Part shown: positions 1-6,827 of the stretch, piece after piece
How positions within the stretch are numbered: position 1 is the stretch's first letter
How the letters are laid out: each line of letters starts with the position of its first letter
Source: JBDWFY01 sp965275915
Lineage (GTDB): Bacteria > Pseudomonadota > Alphaproteobacteria > Rhizobiales > Stappiaceae
Length of the DNA: 64,000 nt
Assembly: GCA_965275915.1 (NCBI GenBank)
Contig: CBDHYI010000005.1
Coordinates: 372,001 to 436,000 of the forward strand
Direction: 5' to 3'
Notes under the pieces: generated by a model
Database searches by the model: none
The model's input: the letters and a program-made list of their open reading frames with translations, nothing else
Told to the model about the DNA's origin: nothing
Translations under genes and position numbers: made by a program

Positions 1-90
1 AATGATCAACAGAATATTCGGCCTTTCCTGTGCCATTGCTGTCCCGGCGAAAACCACACCCGCCATCCAGACTGCCAGCCACCAACGCAT
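1..90 (-). CDS. Sulfatase-like exported protein, N-terminus only (partial)
   Basis: The gene runs off the left edge, leaving about 30 residues. They form a signal peptide (MRWW, then a hydrophobic stretch ending in AMA) followed by QERPNILLII. That short strand right after the cleavage site is typical of periplasmic arylsulfatases and related alkaline-phosphatase-superfamily hydrolases, where the next residues are usually metal-binding Asp residues. The start at 90 is preferred because GGGAG lies seven bases upstream; an in-frame ATG at 111 would add seven residues. The family call rests on one motif, and the catalytic residues lie outside the window. Confidence 0.55.
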   Translation of the reverse strand, partial: MRWWLAVWMAGVVFAGTAMAQERPNILLII

Positions 91-445
91 TCCTGTGCTC
101 CCAAATGTCATGTCTTTGGCCGAAAGCCAGGAACAGTGCGTTCCGGGCATCCGGCGTTGGAACTCTGCCGATCAAAAGTGAATTCAGCATGGAGTGAGGC
201 TCACACTGATCTTCCCGATGGAGGACGAGCGTCGATTCGTCGCGAATGAAAATGTCGCCCTCGCCACGCTCCGGAATCTGCGGTTTCAACGTTTTTCGCT
301 CCTCAGTCACCACTCCCAGGATAACCGACGATCGCACTGTCTTTTCAAGCGTAAACAGTGTCGTGCTGACCAGCGGTGGCATGGCACTGCAGATCAAGCT
401 GTGACATCGACCCCGGAGCCGTCGTGGCAAACGCATGCTGGTCCA
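91..445. other. Non-coding stretch upstream of purM
   Basis: Between the sulfatase-like start and the methyltransferase-like remnant I see no convincing gene. An open frame exists on the plus strand from 194, but its first 85 codons resemble no protein I know. The stretch must hold the promoter of the leftward sulfatase-like gene and perhaps that of purM; no clear -35/-10 pair was found. Confidence 0.4.
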
Positions 446-592
446 CATCCCGGGCTGCGGACCAATCCGCACTTTTTCTGCAACGCTGGTGAACTGGTCG
501 CGCTGCTGCCGGATTTCGAGATCCTCAGCCTGAAGGATGTCGATGAAGCGGGCGACTGGCACTGGCATTTCACAGCCGAGCGCGTTCGCTGA
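446..592 (+). pseudogene. C-terminal fragment resembling a class I SAM methyltransferase
   Basis: The end of an open frame reads NAGELVALLPDFEILSLKD followed by WHWHFTAERVR and a stop. Small SAM-dependent methyltransferases of the TehB/YbaJ type often end this way, with a strand about the lobe 'F..W.IL' and a closing '..TAE.VAR'. No SAM-binding motif precedes it, so if the resemblance is real this is only the tail of a lost gene. Its stop lies 80 bases before purM. The assignment is tentative. Confidence 0.3.
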
Positions 593-671
593 TTTTCTGC
601 TGGTTCGCGGTCTTGCATTTCGCCGCGTCTGTGTTTCTATGCGCGGCATCGCAGAATCAGGAACAAAAAGA

Positions 672-1739
672 ATGCCCCACGGCCGGAACGGGCTGACCTA
701 TGCCGATGCCGGCGTCGATATCGACGCGGGAAATGAACTCGTGAAACGCATCGCGCCGTTCGTCAAGGCGACGGCCCGAACCGGTGCCGACAGCGACATT
801 GGCGGCTTTGGCGGCCTGTTCGATCTCAAGGCCTGCGGTTTCAGCGATCCTTTACTGGTTGCCGCCAATGACGGTGTCGGGACCAAACTGAAAATTGCCA
901 TCGAAACAGGCATCCACGACCATGTGGGGATTGATCTTGTGGCCATGTGTGTCAACGATCTGATCGTGCAGGGCGCAGAGCCGCTGTTTTTTCTCGACTA
1001 TTTTGCAAGCGGAAAACTTGAGATTAAAACCGCGGAAACCGTGGTCAAAGGCATTGCAGAAGGCTGCAAGCTGGCCGGCGCGGCGCTGATTGGCGGCGAA
1101 ACGGCGGAAATGCCGGGCATGTATTCCGAGGGTGACTATGATCTGGCCGGATTTTCCGTCGGCGCGGTGGAACGAAATGCCCTGCTGCCGCGCACTGACA
1201 TCGCTGCCGGCGACGTTCTGCTTGGCCTTGCATCCAGCGGCGTGCACTCGAACGGCTTTTCACTGGTGCGACGAATTGTTGAACAGTCCGGCCTTGGCTG
1301 GGACGCACCGGCACCGTTTGCCGGGGCAACCACGCTGGCCGAGGCACTGCTGACGCCGACCCGTATTTATGTCAAATCGCTGCTTTCGGCGCTCAAGACC
1401 GGGTCTGTCAAAGGGCTCGCTCATATCACCGGCGGGGGATTGCCGGAGAACCTCCCGCGTGTTCTGCCGGACGGGCTTGCTGCTGACATCGATCTGTCAA
1501 CCATTCCGTGCCCCGGGGTCTTTGGCTGGCTGGCCAAAGAAGGCGGCGTGCCGGAACAGGAGATGCTCCGGACGTTTAATTGCGGGGTCGGCATGGTTAT
1601 GATCTGTGAACCGTCCGCTGCCGAACCGGCCACAAGGGTCCTGCGGGACGCCGGTGAAACCGTGTTTCGCCTGGGCGGTCTGACGGCGCGTCGCGATGAG
1701 CCGGTGCGGTTCTCAGGACACCTGGATCTGACGGCATGA
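672..1739 (+). CDS. purM: Phosphoribosylformylglycinamidine cyclo-ligase (AIR synthetase)
   Basis: Catalyses the ATP-dependent closure of FGAM to aminoimidazole ribotide in purine synthesis in the cytoplasm. The 355-aa product has the family landmarks in order: GLTYADAGVDIDAGN at the N-terminus, the glycine-rich DIGGFGGLF segment, NDGVGTKLK, GIDLVAMCVND, GGETAEMPGMY, SSGVHSNGFSLVR and the late HITGGGLPENLPR. The ATG at 672 (MPHGRNGLTY) matches the usual family N-terminus and has AGGA upstream; an in-frame ATG at 639 would add an unsupported extension. The stop overlaps the purN start (ATGA), so the two genes are translationally coupled. Length is normal. Confidence 0.97.
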   Translation: MPHGRNGLTYADAGVDIDAGNELVKRIAPFVKATARTGADSDIGGFGGLFDLKACGFSDPLLVAANDGVGTKLKIAIETGIHDHVGIDLVAMCVNDLIVQGAEPLFFLDYFASGKLEIKTAETVVKGIAEGCKLAGAALIGGETAEMPGMYSEGDYDLAGFSVGAVERNALLPRTDIAAGDVLLGLASSGVHSNGFSLVRRIVEQSGLGWDAPAPFAGATTLAEALLTPTRIYVKSLLSALKTGSVKGLAHITGGGLPENLPRVLPDGLAADIDLSTIPCPGVFGWLAKEGGVPEQEMLRTFNCGVGMVMICEPSAAEPATRVLRDAGETVFRLGGLTARRDEPVRFSGHLDLTA

Positions 1740-2401
1740 GCGATAACAGGAAACGCGTCGCGGTTTTGATATCCGGGCGAGGTTCCAACATGACTGCCCT
1801 GATCGAGGCTTCCAGGGCAGAGGGCTTTCCGGCGGAAATCGGCCTCGTCGTATCAAACAACCCCGCAGCACCGGGACTTGAGGTTGCGCGGCAAGCCGGC
1901 ATCGAGGCCCTCGCAATCAACCATAAGGATTTTTCCTCGCGCGAAGCCTTCGATCAGGCTCTTGTCGACGCACTGGAAAAAGCAGGGACGGATCTTGTCT
2001 GCCTTGCGGGTTTCATGCGGATATTTTCGTCCGTTTTCGTCACAGCCTGGCAGGGACGCACGATCAATATCCACCCTGCCCTGCTGCCGTCCTTCAAAGG
2101 TCTGAACACCCACCAAAGCGCTATTGACGCCGGCGTGATGATCCACGGCTGCACGGCTCATTTTATGACCCAGGAACTGGATGCCGGCCCCATCATCATC
2201 CAGGCGGCGGTGCCGGTTCTGGCGGACGATACGAAAGAAACCCTCTCGACCCGTGTCCTTGCTATGGAGCATCGGATCTACCCCGAGGCGCTGCGTCTGG
2301 TTGCCTCAGGCGACGTGCGGTTAGAGAACGGCAAAGCGGTCCGCAAACAAAAAGGCTCCGGAGACCGGTCATTGATCGTTCCGGAGCCTGATACTCAGTG
2401 A
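1736..2401 (+). CDS. purN: Phosphoribosylglycinamide formyltransferase
   Basis: Transfers a formyl group from 10-formyl-tetrahydrofolate to GAR, two steps before PurM. The 221-aa protein shows VLISGRGSNMTALI at the N-terminus (phosphate loop), LVCLAGFMRI, and the catalytic stretch NIHPALLPSFKGLNTH with the conserved Asn and His, followed by GCTAHFMTQELDAGPII containing the conserved Asp. It overlaps purM by four bases. The last 15 or so codons are laid over a perfect inverted repeat that serves as the terminator of the convergent ndk gene, which probably explains the unremarkable C-terminal tail. Confidence 0.97.
   Translation: MSDNRKRVAVLISGRGSNMTALIEASRAEGFPAEIGLVVSNNPAAPGLEVARQAGIEALAINHKDFSSREAFDQALVDALEKAGTDLVCLAGFMRIFSSVFVTAWQGRTINIHPALLPSFKGLNTHQSAIDAGVMIHGCTAHFMTQELDAGPIIIQAAVPVLADDTKETLSTRVLAMEHRIYPEALRLVASGDVRLENGKAVRKQKGSGDRSLIVPEPDTQ
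2353..2389 (-). terminator. ndk rho-independent terminator inside the purN 3' end
   Basis: A perfect 10-bp stem (AGGCTCCGGA / TCCGGAGCCT) with a 17-nt loop. Read on the minus strand it is followed by TTTTTGTTT, so it fits termination of ndk, whose stop is 25 bases upstream. It lies wholly within the purN coding sequence, so the two convergent transcripts overlap. Confidence 0.75.
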
Positions 2402-2413
2402 AACTGAGCGGTA

Positions 2414-2836
2414 TCAGCCGACAATTTCGGTCCCTGAGAACCAGTAGGCGATCTCTTCGGCTGCCGTTTCGGGCGCATCGGATCCATGGACCGAGTTTTC
2501 ACCGATGGAGAGCGCAAAGTCCTTGCGGATCGTGCCCTCGTCTGCGTCGGCAGGGTTGGTGGCACCCATCACTTCCCGGTTTTTGGCAATCGCATTCTCA
2601 CCTTCCAGAACCTGAACCACAGTCGGGCCGGAGCTCATGAATTCCGTCAGTTCCTGAAAGAAGGGCCGTTCTTTGTGGACCGCATAAAAGCCTTCCGCTT
2701 CGCGCAGGGACATCCATACGCGCTTCTGTGCGACAACACTCAATCCGGCGCTCTCCAGCCGGTCAATGATTTTGCCGGTCAGATTGCGCTTGGTGGCGTC
2801 GGGTTTGATCATCGAAAAAGTACGTTCGATTGCCAT
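2414..2836 (-). CDS. ndk: Nucleoside diphosphate kinase
   Basis: Balances nucleoside triphosphate pools by moving the gamma-phosphate from ATP to other NDPs. The 140-aa protein begins MAIERTFSMIKPDA (the conserved KPDA), has HKERPFFQELTEFMSSGP, GATNPADADEGTIRKDF, and the active-site histidine in ENSVHGSDAPE. This is the normal length of the compact bacterial family. The ATG at 2836 is chosen because family members start just before the ERTFSMIKPD strand and GAGGA lies upstream; the frame is open further but that part is unconserved. It converges with purN and ends in a strong hairpin. Confidence 0.97.
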   Translation of the reverse strand: MAIERTFSMIKPDATKRNLTGKIIDRLESAGLSVVAQKRVWMSLREAEGFYAVHKERPFFQELTEFMSSGPTVVQVLEGENAIAKNREVMGATNPADADEGTIRKDFALSIGENSVHGSDAPETAAEEIAYWFSGTEIVG

Positions 2837-3017
2837 GACGGAAGTCATCCTCAGATGTTGGAAAAGCCAGACAGGCCGGGAAAGAACAACCCGGCCTCGC
2901 AAGTTGGGGGACGATATAACGGCGCTTGGCCGATGCCGCAAGACAATATGCCGCCCGGTTCCCAATAAACCCGGAATTTGCGTAACTGACCGGCACCGGG
3001 AGCGGATTTCACATCTG

Positions 3018-3089
3018 GGCTCAGGATCCGTTTATTTCATGCACTTCTTTCAAAACAGAATTGCAAGAAGTCAATGGCTCCATGCCCTA
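3018..3089. repeat. Short, decayed copy of the 8.8-kb inverted-repeat element
   Basis: The left end (GGCTCAGG, later TTTATTTCAT) and a 23-nt block at 3043-3065 match the element at 8778-9047; the 23-nt block is identical to 9001-9023. The right terminal repeat is recognisable but diverged (about two-thirds of positions match). The interior of roughly 200 bp is missing, leaving a copy of about 72 bp. It lies in a non-coding stretch between ndk and transposase remnants. Confidence 0.7.
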
Positions 3090-3112
3090 AGTGTGCTTTC
3101 CTACGAGGTTGT

Positions 3113-3304
3113 TCATGGATTTTGTCGTATATGGCTGATTGGCGGTTGTGATCCTATTGCGGTATGTGGCCGTTCGCAATTGTAGATGTGGAGCCATCTT
3201 GCCAGGTTGTCATTGCGCCTGAATGAGGATGTGTAAGGCAATGCATAAGCCTATTCCTCCTGCAAAGTTTTGATGAAGCGTTCGGCTTTGCCGTTTGCTT
3301 GCGG
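3113..3304 (-). pseudogene. IS481-family transposase, C-terminal remnant
   Basis: Read on the minus strand this encodes PQANGKAERFIKTLQEE, a TAG stop at 3251-3253, then AYALPYTSSFRRNDNLARW, LHIYNCERPHTAIGS, QPPISHI and a terminal stop. GKAERF carries the last acidic residue of the DDE integrase core, and W-LH-YN-xRPH-x-IG-PPIS is the usual end of IS481-type transposases. The TAG stands where the family normally has Trp (EEWAYA), so a single TGG to TAG change disabled it. Everything upstream of GKAERF has been replaced by a piece of an IS5-type gene in another frame. Confidence 0.75.
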
Positions 3305-3492
3305 TTTTTCCGTCCGGGTATGACTGGCGTACCACCGCGCCCGGTCACAGTGTCCCGAAGCTTGTCGGAGTCATAGCCGCGGTCGGCAATAAACACTCTC
3401 GCGGGTGGCAGGTCATCGTCCAGCAGGGCGTCGCAGCCTTGTCAATCAGAGACGTCCTCGCCGGGTGGTATGAAGGTCGCCGGGGTAAGCGT
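3302..3492 (-). pseudogene. IS5-family transposase, internal remnant
   Basis: On the minus strand: PPGEDVSD, a TGA at 3442-3444, QGCDALLDDDLPPARVFIAD, then RGYDSDKLR and TPVIPGRKNRK. The pattern 'GQTSD-x-QGADALL ... ADRGYDSD ... PVIPxRxNRK' belongs to IS5-family (IS427-like) DDE transposases and includes the aspartate of ADRGYD. The piece lacks the N-terminal third and everything after GRKNRK, where it runs directly into IS481-type sequence. With an internal stop and both ends missing it cannot be active. Confidence 0.75.
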
Positions 3493-3537
3493 GGACCCAG
3501 TGGATTTGCCGCAGTTCGCGGAACTCGGCAATACCGT

Positions 3538-4473
3538 TTATCGACGATTATGGCTGGCTACGATGTCGCAGAATTCTTCATAGGAACGAATTCCCATGGT
3601 CTCTTCCATCTCTCGTTTCCAGATCTCGTCCATCGCCTGGCTCACCTCGTCGGACATTTCACTCTTATATCCACCGACCTTGCCAGAGCGCACTTTTGGC
3701 GGCTGATTGCCCGGTGGCAAGCCAACGCTTTTCTCGATGGCCGCGCGCAGAGGATAATCATCGAATTTCGATTTATGTCCCTGCATAAATTTGAATTCCG
3801 ACTGCTCCACGACTTTGGCTGCGGTCGATTCATCGAGTTTGATGTCGAGAAAATTGCACAATCGGGCGACGACGCCGGCCAGATCGTGCTTCATCTCGTC
3901 GAACGTCACAAAAAAGAAATTTTCCTGTTCGCGCTGGGACCACCACGAGCGCACATGTTGCCAGTAGCTCCCGAACGGTCCGCCCTTGAAGTACATTTTG
4001 AAGGCAAAATCCTCGACGCTGATCGTGTCGGGGACAAAAAGCCAGCCGTGCAGGAAATGGTAAAAGGACAGCAATGCATCTTTGGGATTGCGAAAAACAA
4101 CGATGTAACGGCTTCCCCTGGGAGCGTGATCCCATGGGACATGGGTCTTGAATGCGCGGGGCTCGGCCGATTGTGGCCCGTTGATGTCGAGATCCATGTA
4201 GTGAGCCGCCTCGAACCACGGGACCGTTTCGCCAATGTCCTCGAAGTCCATCGAGCCCCCGGTGCGAATGCCGTGCACGATCTGCTGCGTCCAGGTAGTG
4301 GCGCATTTAGGATACGTTGCGATGATTATGTCCGAGGGACGGGGCTGAAATGCACCGGCCTGAGCGATGGCCTTGGGGCTGAATATCTGTCCCAGATAGG
4401 TTCGGAGTTCAAGAAGGTTCTCGGCCCGGCGGCCTCGGAGTTCGTTGCTTGGCGCCGTCATTGTGTTGCTCAT
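3538..4473 (-). CDS. Cytosolic-type sulfotransferase (Sulfotransfer_1 family)
   Basis: Predicted to transfer sulfate from PAPS to a hydroxyl or amine acceptor. In the 311-aa protein the 5'-phosphosulfate loop is YPKCATTW (residues 54-61; the usual form is YPKSGTTW), the catalytic histidine sits in FKTHVP (about residue 111), the 3'-phosphate site is VFRNPKDALLSFYHF (about 126-140), and the late RSGKVGGYK (about 262-270) matches the RKGxxGxWK cofactor motif. No signal peptide is present. It is the only intact gene in a zone of transposon and gene fragments (2.95-5.25 kb), which suggests acquisition. Acceptor unknown; no PAPS synthesis genes are nearby. Confidence 0.9.
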   Translation of the reverse strand: MSNTMTAPSNELRGRRAENLLELRTYLGQIFSPKAIAQAGAFQPRPSDIIIATYPKCATTWTQQIVHGIRTGGSMDFEDIGETVPWFEAAHYMDLDINGPQSAEPRAFKTHVPWDHAPRGSRYIVVFRNPKDALLSFYHFLHGWLFVPDTISVEDFAFKMYFKGGPFGSYWQHVRSWWSQREQENFFFVTFDEMKHDLAGVVARLCNFLDIKLDESTAAKVVEQSEFKFMQGHKSKFDDYPLRAAIEKSVGLPPGNQPPKVRSGKVGGYKSEMSDEVSQAMDEIWKREMEETMGIRSYEEFCDIVASHNRR

Positions 4474-4534
4474 AGACTTTCCTCATTCGTAGACTTGGCC
4501 CGTTACGCGGCGGCTTGTCAAAAAACTCGGACTC

Positions 4535-4686
4535 TTATGGATACAGTGGTTCGATTTGCTCGGCCCGATAAACCATATAGCCAGGGTCTTTTTCTGCTCC
4601 CGGGGCATTGTTGACTTCGATTTCAAAACCTCTTCCGGCTCGGTGTCATCGGTAACCTCGATGATACGAGCGTGATTCGGCGATAC
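4535..4686 (-). pseudogene. Unidentified gene remnant, C-terminal end with a frame break
   Basis: Within the otherwise empty stretch 4474-4803, the minus strand encodes NHARIIEVTDDTEPEE and, after a change of frame near 4635, GFEIEVNNAPGAEKDPGYM followed by VYRAEQIEPLYP and a stop. Composition is protein-like across the break, and there is no start codon in either frame. I do not recognise the family. The plus strand of 4673-4800 also has an open, protein-like run (YESPVLDSSYVGSNYDGG) without a partner. Both look like scraps of disrupted genes. Confidence 0.35.
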
Positions 4687-4803
4687 CTATGAGAGCCCAG
4701 TCCTCGACAGTTCCTATGTGGGCTCGAATTACGACGGCGGCGTTATCACCGAACATATTTATAAGATCGCATACGATGACGGCACAAGCATGACGCGAAT
4801 AAA

Positions 4804-5252
4804 GGAGATGATGCCGTGTGGCTGGCCCGATCCGGCTGGAAGATTACCACTGTCGATATTTCAGAAACGGCATTGAACTATGCGCGCCAAAACGCGGACA
4901 AAGCCGGTGTCGCAGGGAACATCGACTTTCAGCGTCACGATCTGTCTGAGAGTTTTCCTGAAGACAGATATGATCTCATTACCGCCCTGTTTCTGCAGAC
5001 ACCCCTTGCATTTCCACGCATCGACATACTTCGGCAGGCGGCCTCCGCCGTTGTGCCGGGCGGGCTGCTGCTCGTGGTTTCCCACGGCTCCCGGGCGTCC
5101 TGGTCTTGGAGCGTTCCCGAAACCGTGTATCCCACCGCGATGGAAAATCTCGAAAAGCTTAACCTCGATCGAACCGGGCGTTCGGGAGTGCTGGCCAGCA
5201 AGGTCACGACCGGATATCGTAAGATACGAAACCTCCCGCAGGTCCCATTGGT
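4804..5252 (+). pseudogene. SAM-dependent methyltransferase missing its N-terminus
   Basis: The frame begins abruptly with GDDAVWLARSGWKITTVDIS, which corresponds to the second half of SAM motif I (normally LDLGCGEG-DAVWLA) and the acidic residue of motif II. It continues with DRYDLITALFL and AASAVVPGGLLLVVSHGS, typical of TehB/YbaJ-like methyltransferases. Two stops lie just upstream in frame and no LDxGxG motif is found, so the first 40 or so residues are gone. The C-terminal end loses family resemblance near 5200 and the frame runs into the start of the next gene. A GTG at 4816 could be used, but the product would lack the SAM glycine loop. Confidence 0.65.
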
Positions 5253-5255
5253 CAG

Positions 5256-5966
5256 ATGTTACGGAACCTTGTTTTTACGATTGGTCTTGTCGTCACGATG
5301 CCCGCACAGACAGAACCCTTCCTGGCAGACACCCCCCTGAAAGTCGGTACCGCCGGAGACTACAAGCCGGTGACCTGGTTCGACGAGGAGACCGGAACCT
5401 ATCATGGAACGGCCATCGATCTGATCAAGGCGTTCGCCAAGGATCGCGGCTATAAGATCGAATTCGTTAAAACAACCTGGCCGACCCTGATGGAAGGGCT
5501 TGAGAGCGGGCTTTATCAGGTTGCCGCCGGCGGTATCTCAAAAACGGAAGCGCGGGCCAGAGCGGCCCTGCTTTCGTTGCCGGTGGCGAAAACCGGCAAG
5601 GTGGCGCTGGTGCGGTGCGCGGATAAGGCCCGCTTCCAGTCGCTCGATCAAATCGATCGGGAGGGCGTGCGCGTTGTCGAAAATCGAGGCGGCACCAATG
5701 AAAGTTTCGCCCACGCTCACATTGACCACGCAACGCTGACAATCGTGCCGAACAATCTTCTGCCGTTTGACTATCTGCGCGAGGGCAAAGCGGACGTGAT
5801 GTTCACCGATTCAACGGAAGCCGTCTACATTCAGCATCAGAACGGAGGGCTCTGCGCAGCCCACCCCGACAGGCCCTACACCCATATCGACAAGGTGTTT
5901 CTGTTTCGAAAAGACGAAGATGCGTTGCGGGATGAGTTCGACGCCTGGCTGGCAGAGCGGTCTTAA
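5256..5966 (+). CDS. Periplasmic binding protein-like, cyclohexadienyl dehydratase (PheC) related
   Basis: A 236-aa family 3 solute-binding fold. The run LKVGTAGDYKPVTW, later TTWPTLMEGLESG, GGISKTEAR, ARCADKARFQSL-like VRCADKARFQSLDQIDREGV, GGTNE and ADVMFTDSTEA follows the pattern of secreted cyclohexadienyl/arogenate dehydratases (PheC), which make phenylpyruvate or phenylalanine in the periplasm. The same pattern is also seen in uncharacterised amino-acid binding proteins, so the enzymatic role is an inference. A short hydrophobic N-terminus (MLRNLVFTIGLVV) may be a signal peptide. The start overlaps a decayed methyltransferase and lacks a clear ribosome site. Its stop overlaps the convergent glutathione transferase stop by four bases. 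Confidence 0.75.
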   Translation: MLRNLVFTIGLVVTMPAQTEPFLADTPLKVGTAGDYKPVTWFDEETGTYHGTAIDLIKAFAKDRGYKIEFVKTTWPTLMEGLESGLYQVAAGGISKTEARARAALLSLPVAKTGKVALVRCADKARFQSLDQIDREGVRVVENRGGTNESFAHAHIDHATLTIVPNNLLPFDYLREGKADVMFTDSTEAVYIQHQNGGLCAAHPDRPYTHIDKVFLFRKDEDALRDEFDAWLAERS

Positions 5967-6658
5967 TCGCTGACCTTTGCCACCGAATGCCCGATTCCGT
6001 CGTAAAGCGCCTGGCAGCGCTCGAACCATTGATGGATCGGATCGCCCTGCTTGAGAAGTTCGAACGCACTTGAGACATGCGGCCACTGAAGCGTGCCGAA
6101 GAGAATATAATCGGCATAGAGCGGGCGCTCGCCGCCGATATAGGGTTGATATTTTAGCATCCGAGCCAGAGGCACCAGTGCGTCGTGCAGAAGATCGACC
6201 CGCTCCTCGCGTCCCAGTTGCACCTCTTCCAGCGTTCTGCCGAAACGTTTTTCGCGGCTTTTCCTGAAATACTCCTGATCCTCCGGAGCGAGGATTTCAT
6301 GAATGTCTTTCACAATCAGACTACCAATCCGGGGTGAAACGGAAAGCGTGACCCAACTCTCGATAAAACGCGTCAGTGCCATGCCCGACGGTCCGCCGAA
6401 CAGGCTTGGCCGGTCGGGATAGGTTTCTTCAAGATAGACCGCGATGTCCCAACTGTCGGAGACGACCTTGTCCTCATCCTCGATGACGGGAACCGTGGCA
6501 GACACACCGCCGGCCACTTCTCCGATCCGCGTAAAGGGCGTCGGGATGCTGTTGATCTCAAACCCCTTGTGGGCAATCGCCATTTTTGCCCGCCAGCAGA
6601 ACGGGCTGAACCGATGGGCCTGATTGGCGCCGCAAAGATCATAAAGTGTGATGGGCAT
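5963..6658 (-). CDS. Glutathione S-transferase family protein (LigE/beta-etherase-like)
   Basis: The 231-aa protein has an N-terminal thioredoxin-like domain beginning ITLYDLCG, with SPFCWRAKMAIAHKG where the beta-etherase-like GSTs carry the active-site Ser/Cys, then VPVIED (cis-Pro) and VSDSWDIAVYLEETYPDRP, the glutathione-binding SxxI/YLE element. An all-helical C-terminal domain follows. LigE-like GSTs of alphaproteobacteria share the SPFCWR pattern; the substrate cannot be told from sequence. It is transcribed away from the ABC-F gene, with which it shares a 170-bp upstream region. Confidence 0.85.
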   Translation of the reverse strand: MPITLYDLCGANQAHRFSPFCWRAKMAIAHKGFEINSIPTPFTRIGEVAGGVSATVPVIEDEDKVVSDSWDIAVYLEETYPDRPSLFGGPSGMALTRFIESWVTLSVSPRIGSLIVKDIHEILAPEDQEYFRKSREKRFGRTLEEVQLGREERVDLLHDALVPLARMLKYQPYIGGERPLYADYILFGTLQWPHVSSAFELLKQGDPIHQWFERCQALYDGIGHSVAKVSD

Positions 6659-6827
6659 GGTCGTGTGAAATACCTTCGGTTGATGGCTTGGGGAATTGGC
6701 ATGTCAGCATAAGATGAACCAAATTCCCACAGCCAGCGGGTTCACGTTCTTCAATGTTGCATCTGACGGCGACCAGTGGTTCCCTTCCCCCCTTGCGCCC
6801 CTGCCTCGCTTCGTCCAAAAGAACGCC

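Noticed and set aside
3295..4614. A 439-codon open frame on the plus strand across the sulfotransferase
   Set aside because: It is the complement of a gene with complete sulfotransferase motifs and contains no recognisable domain.
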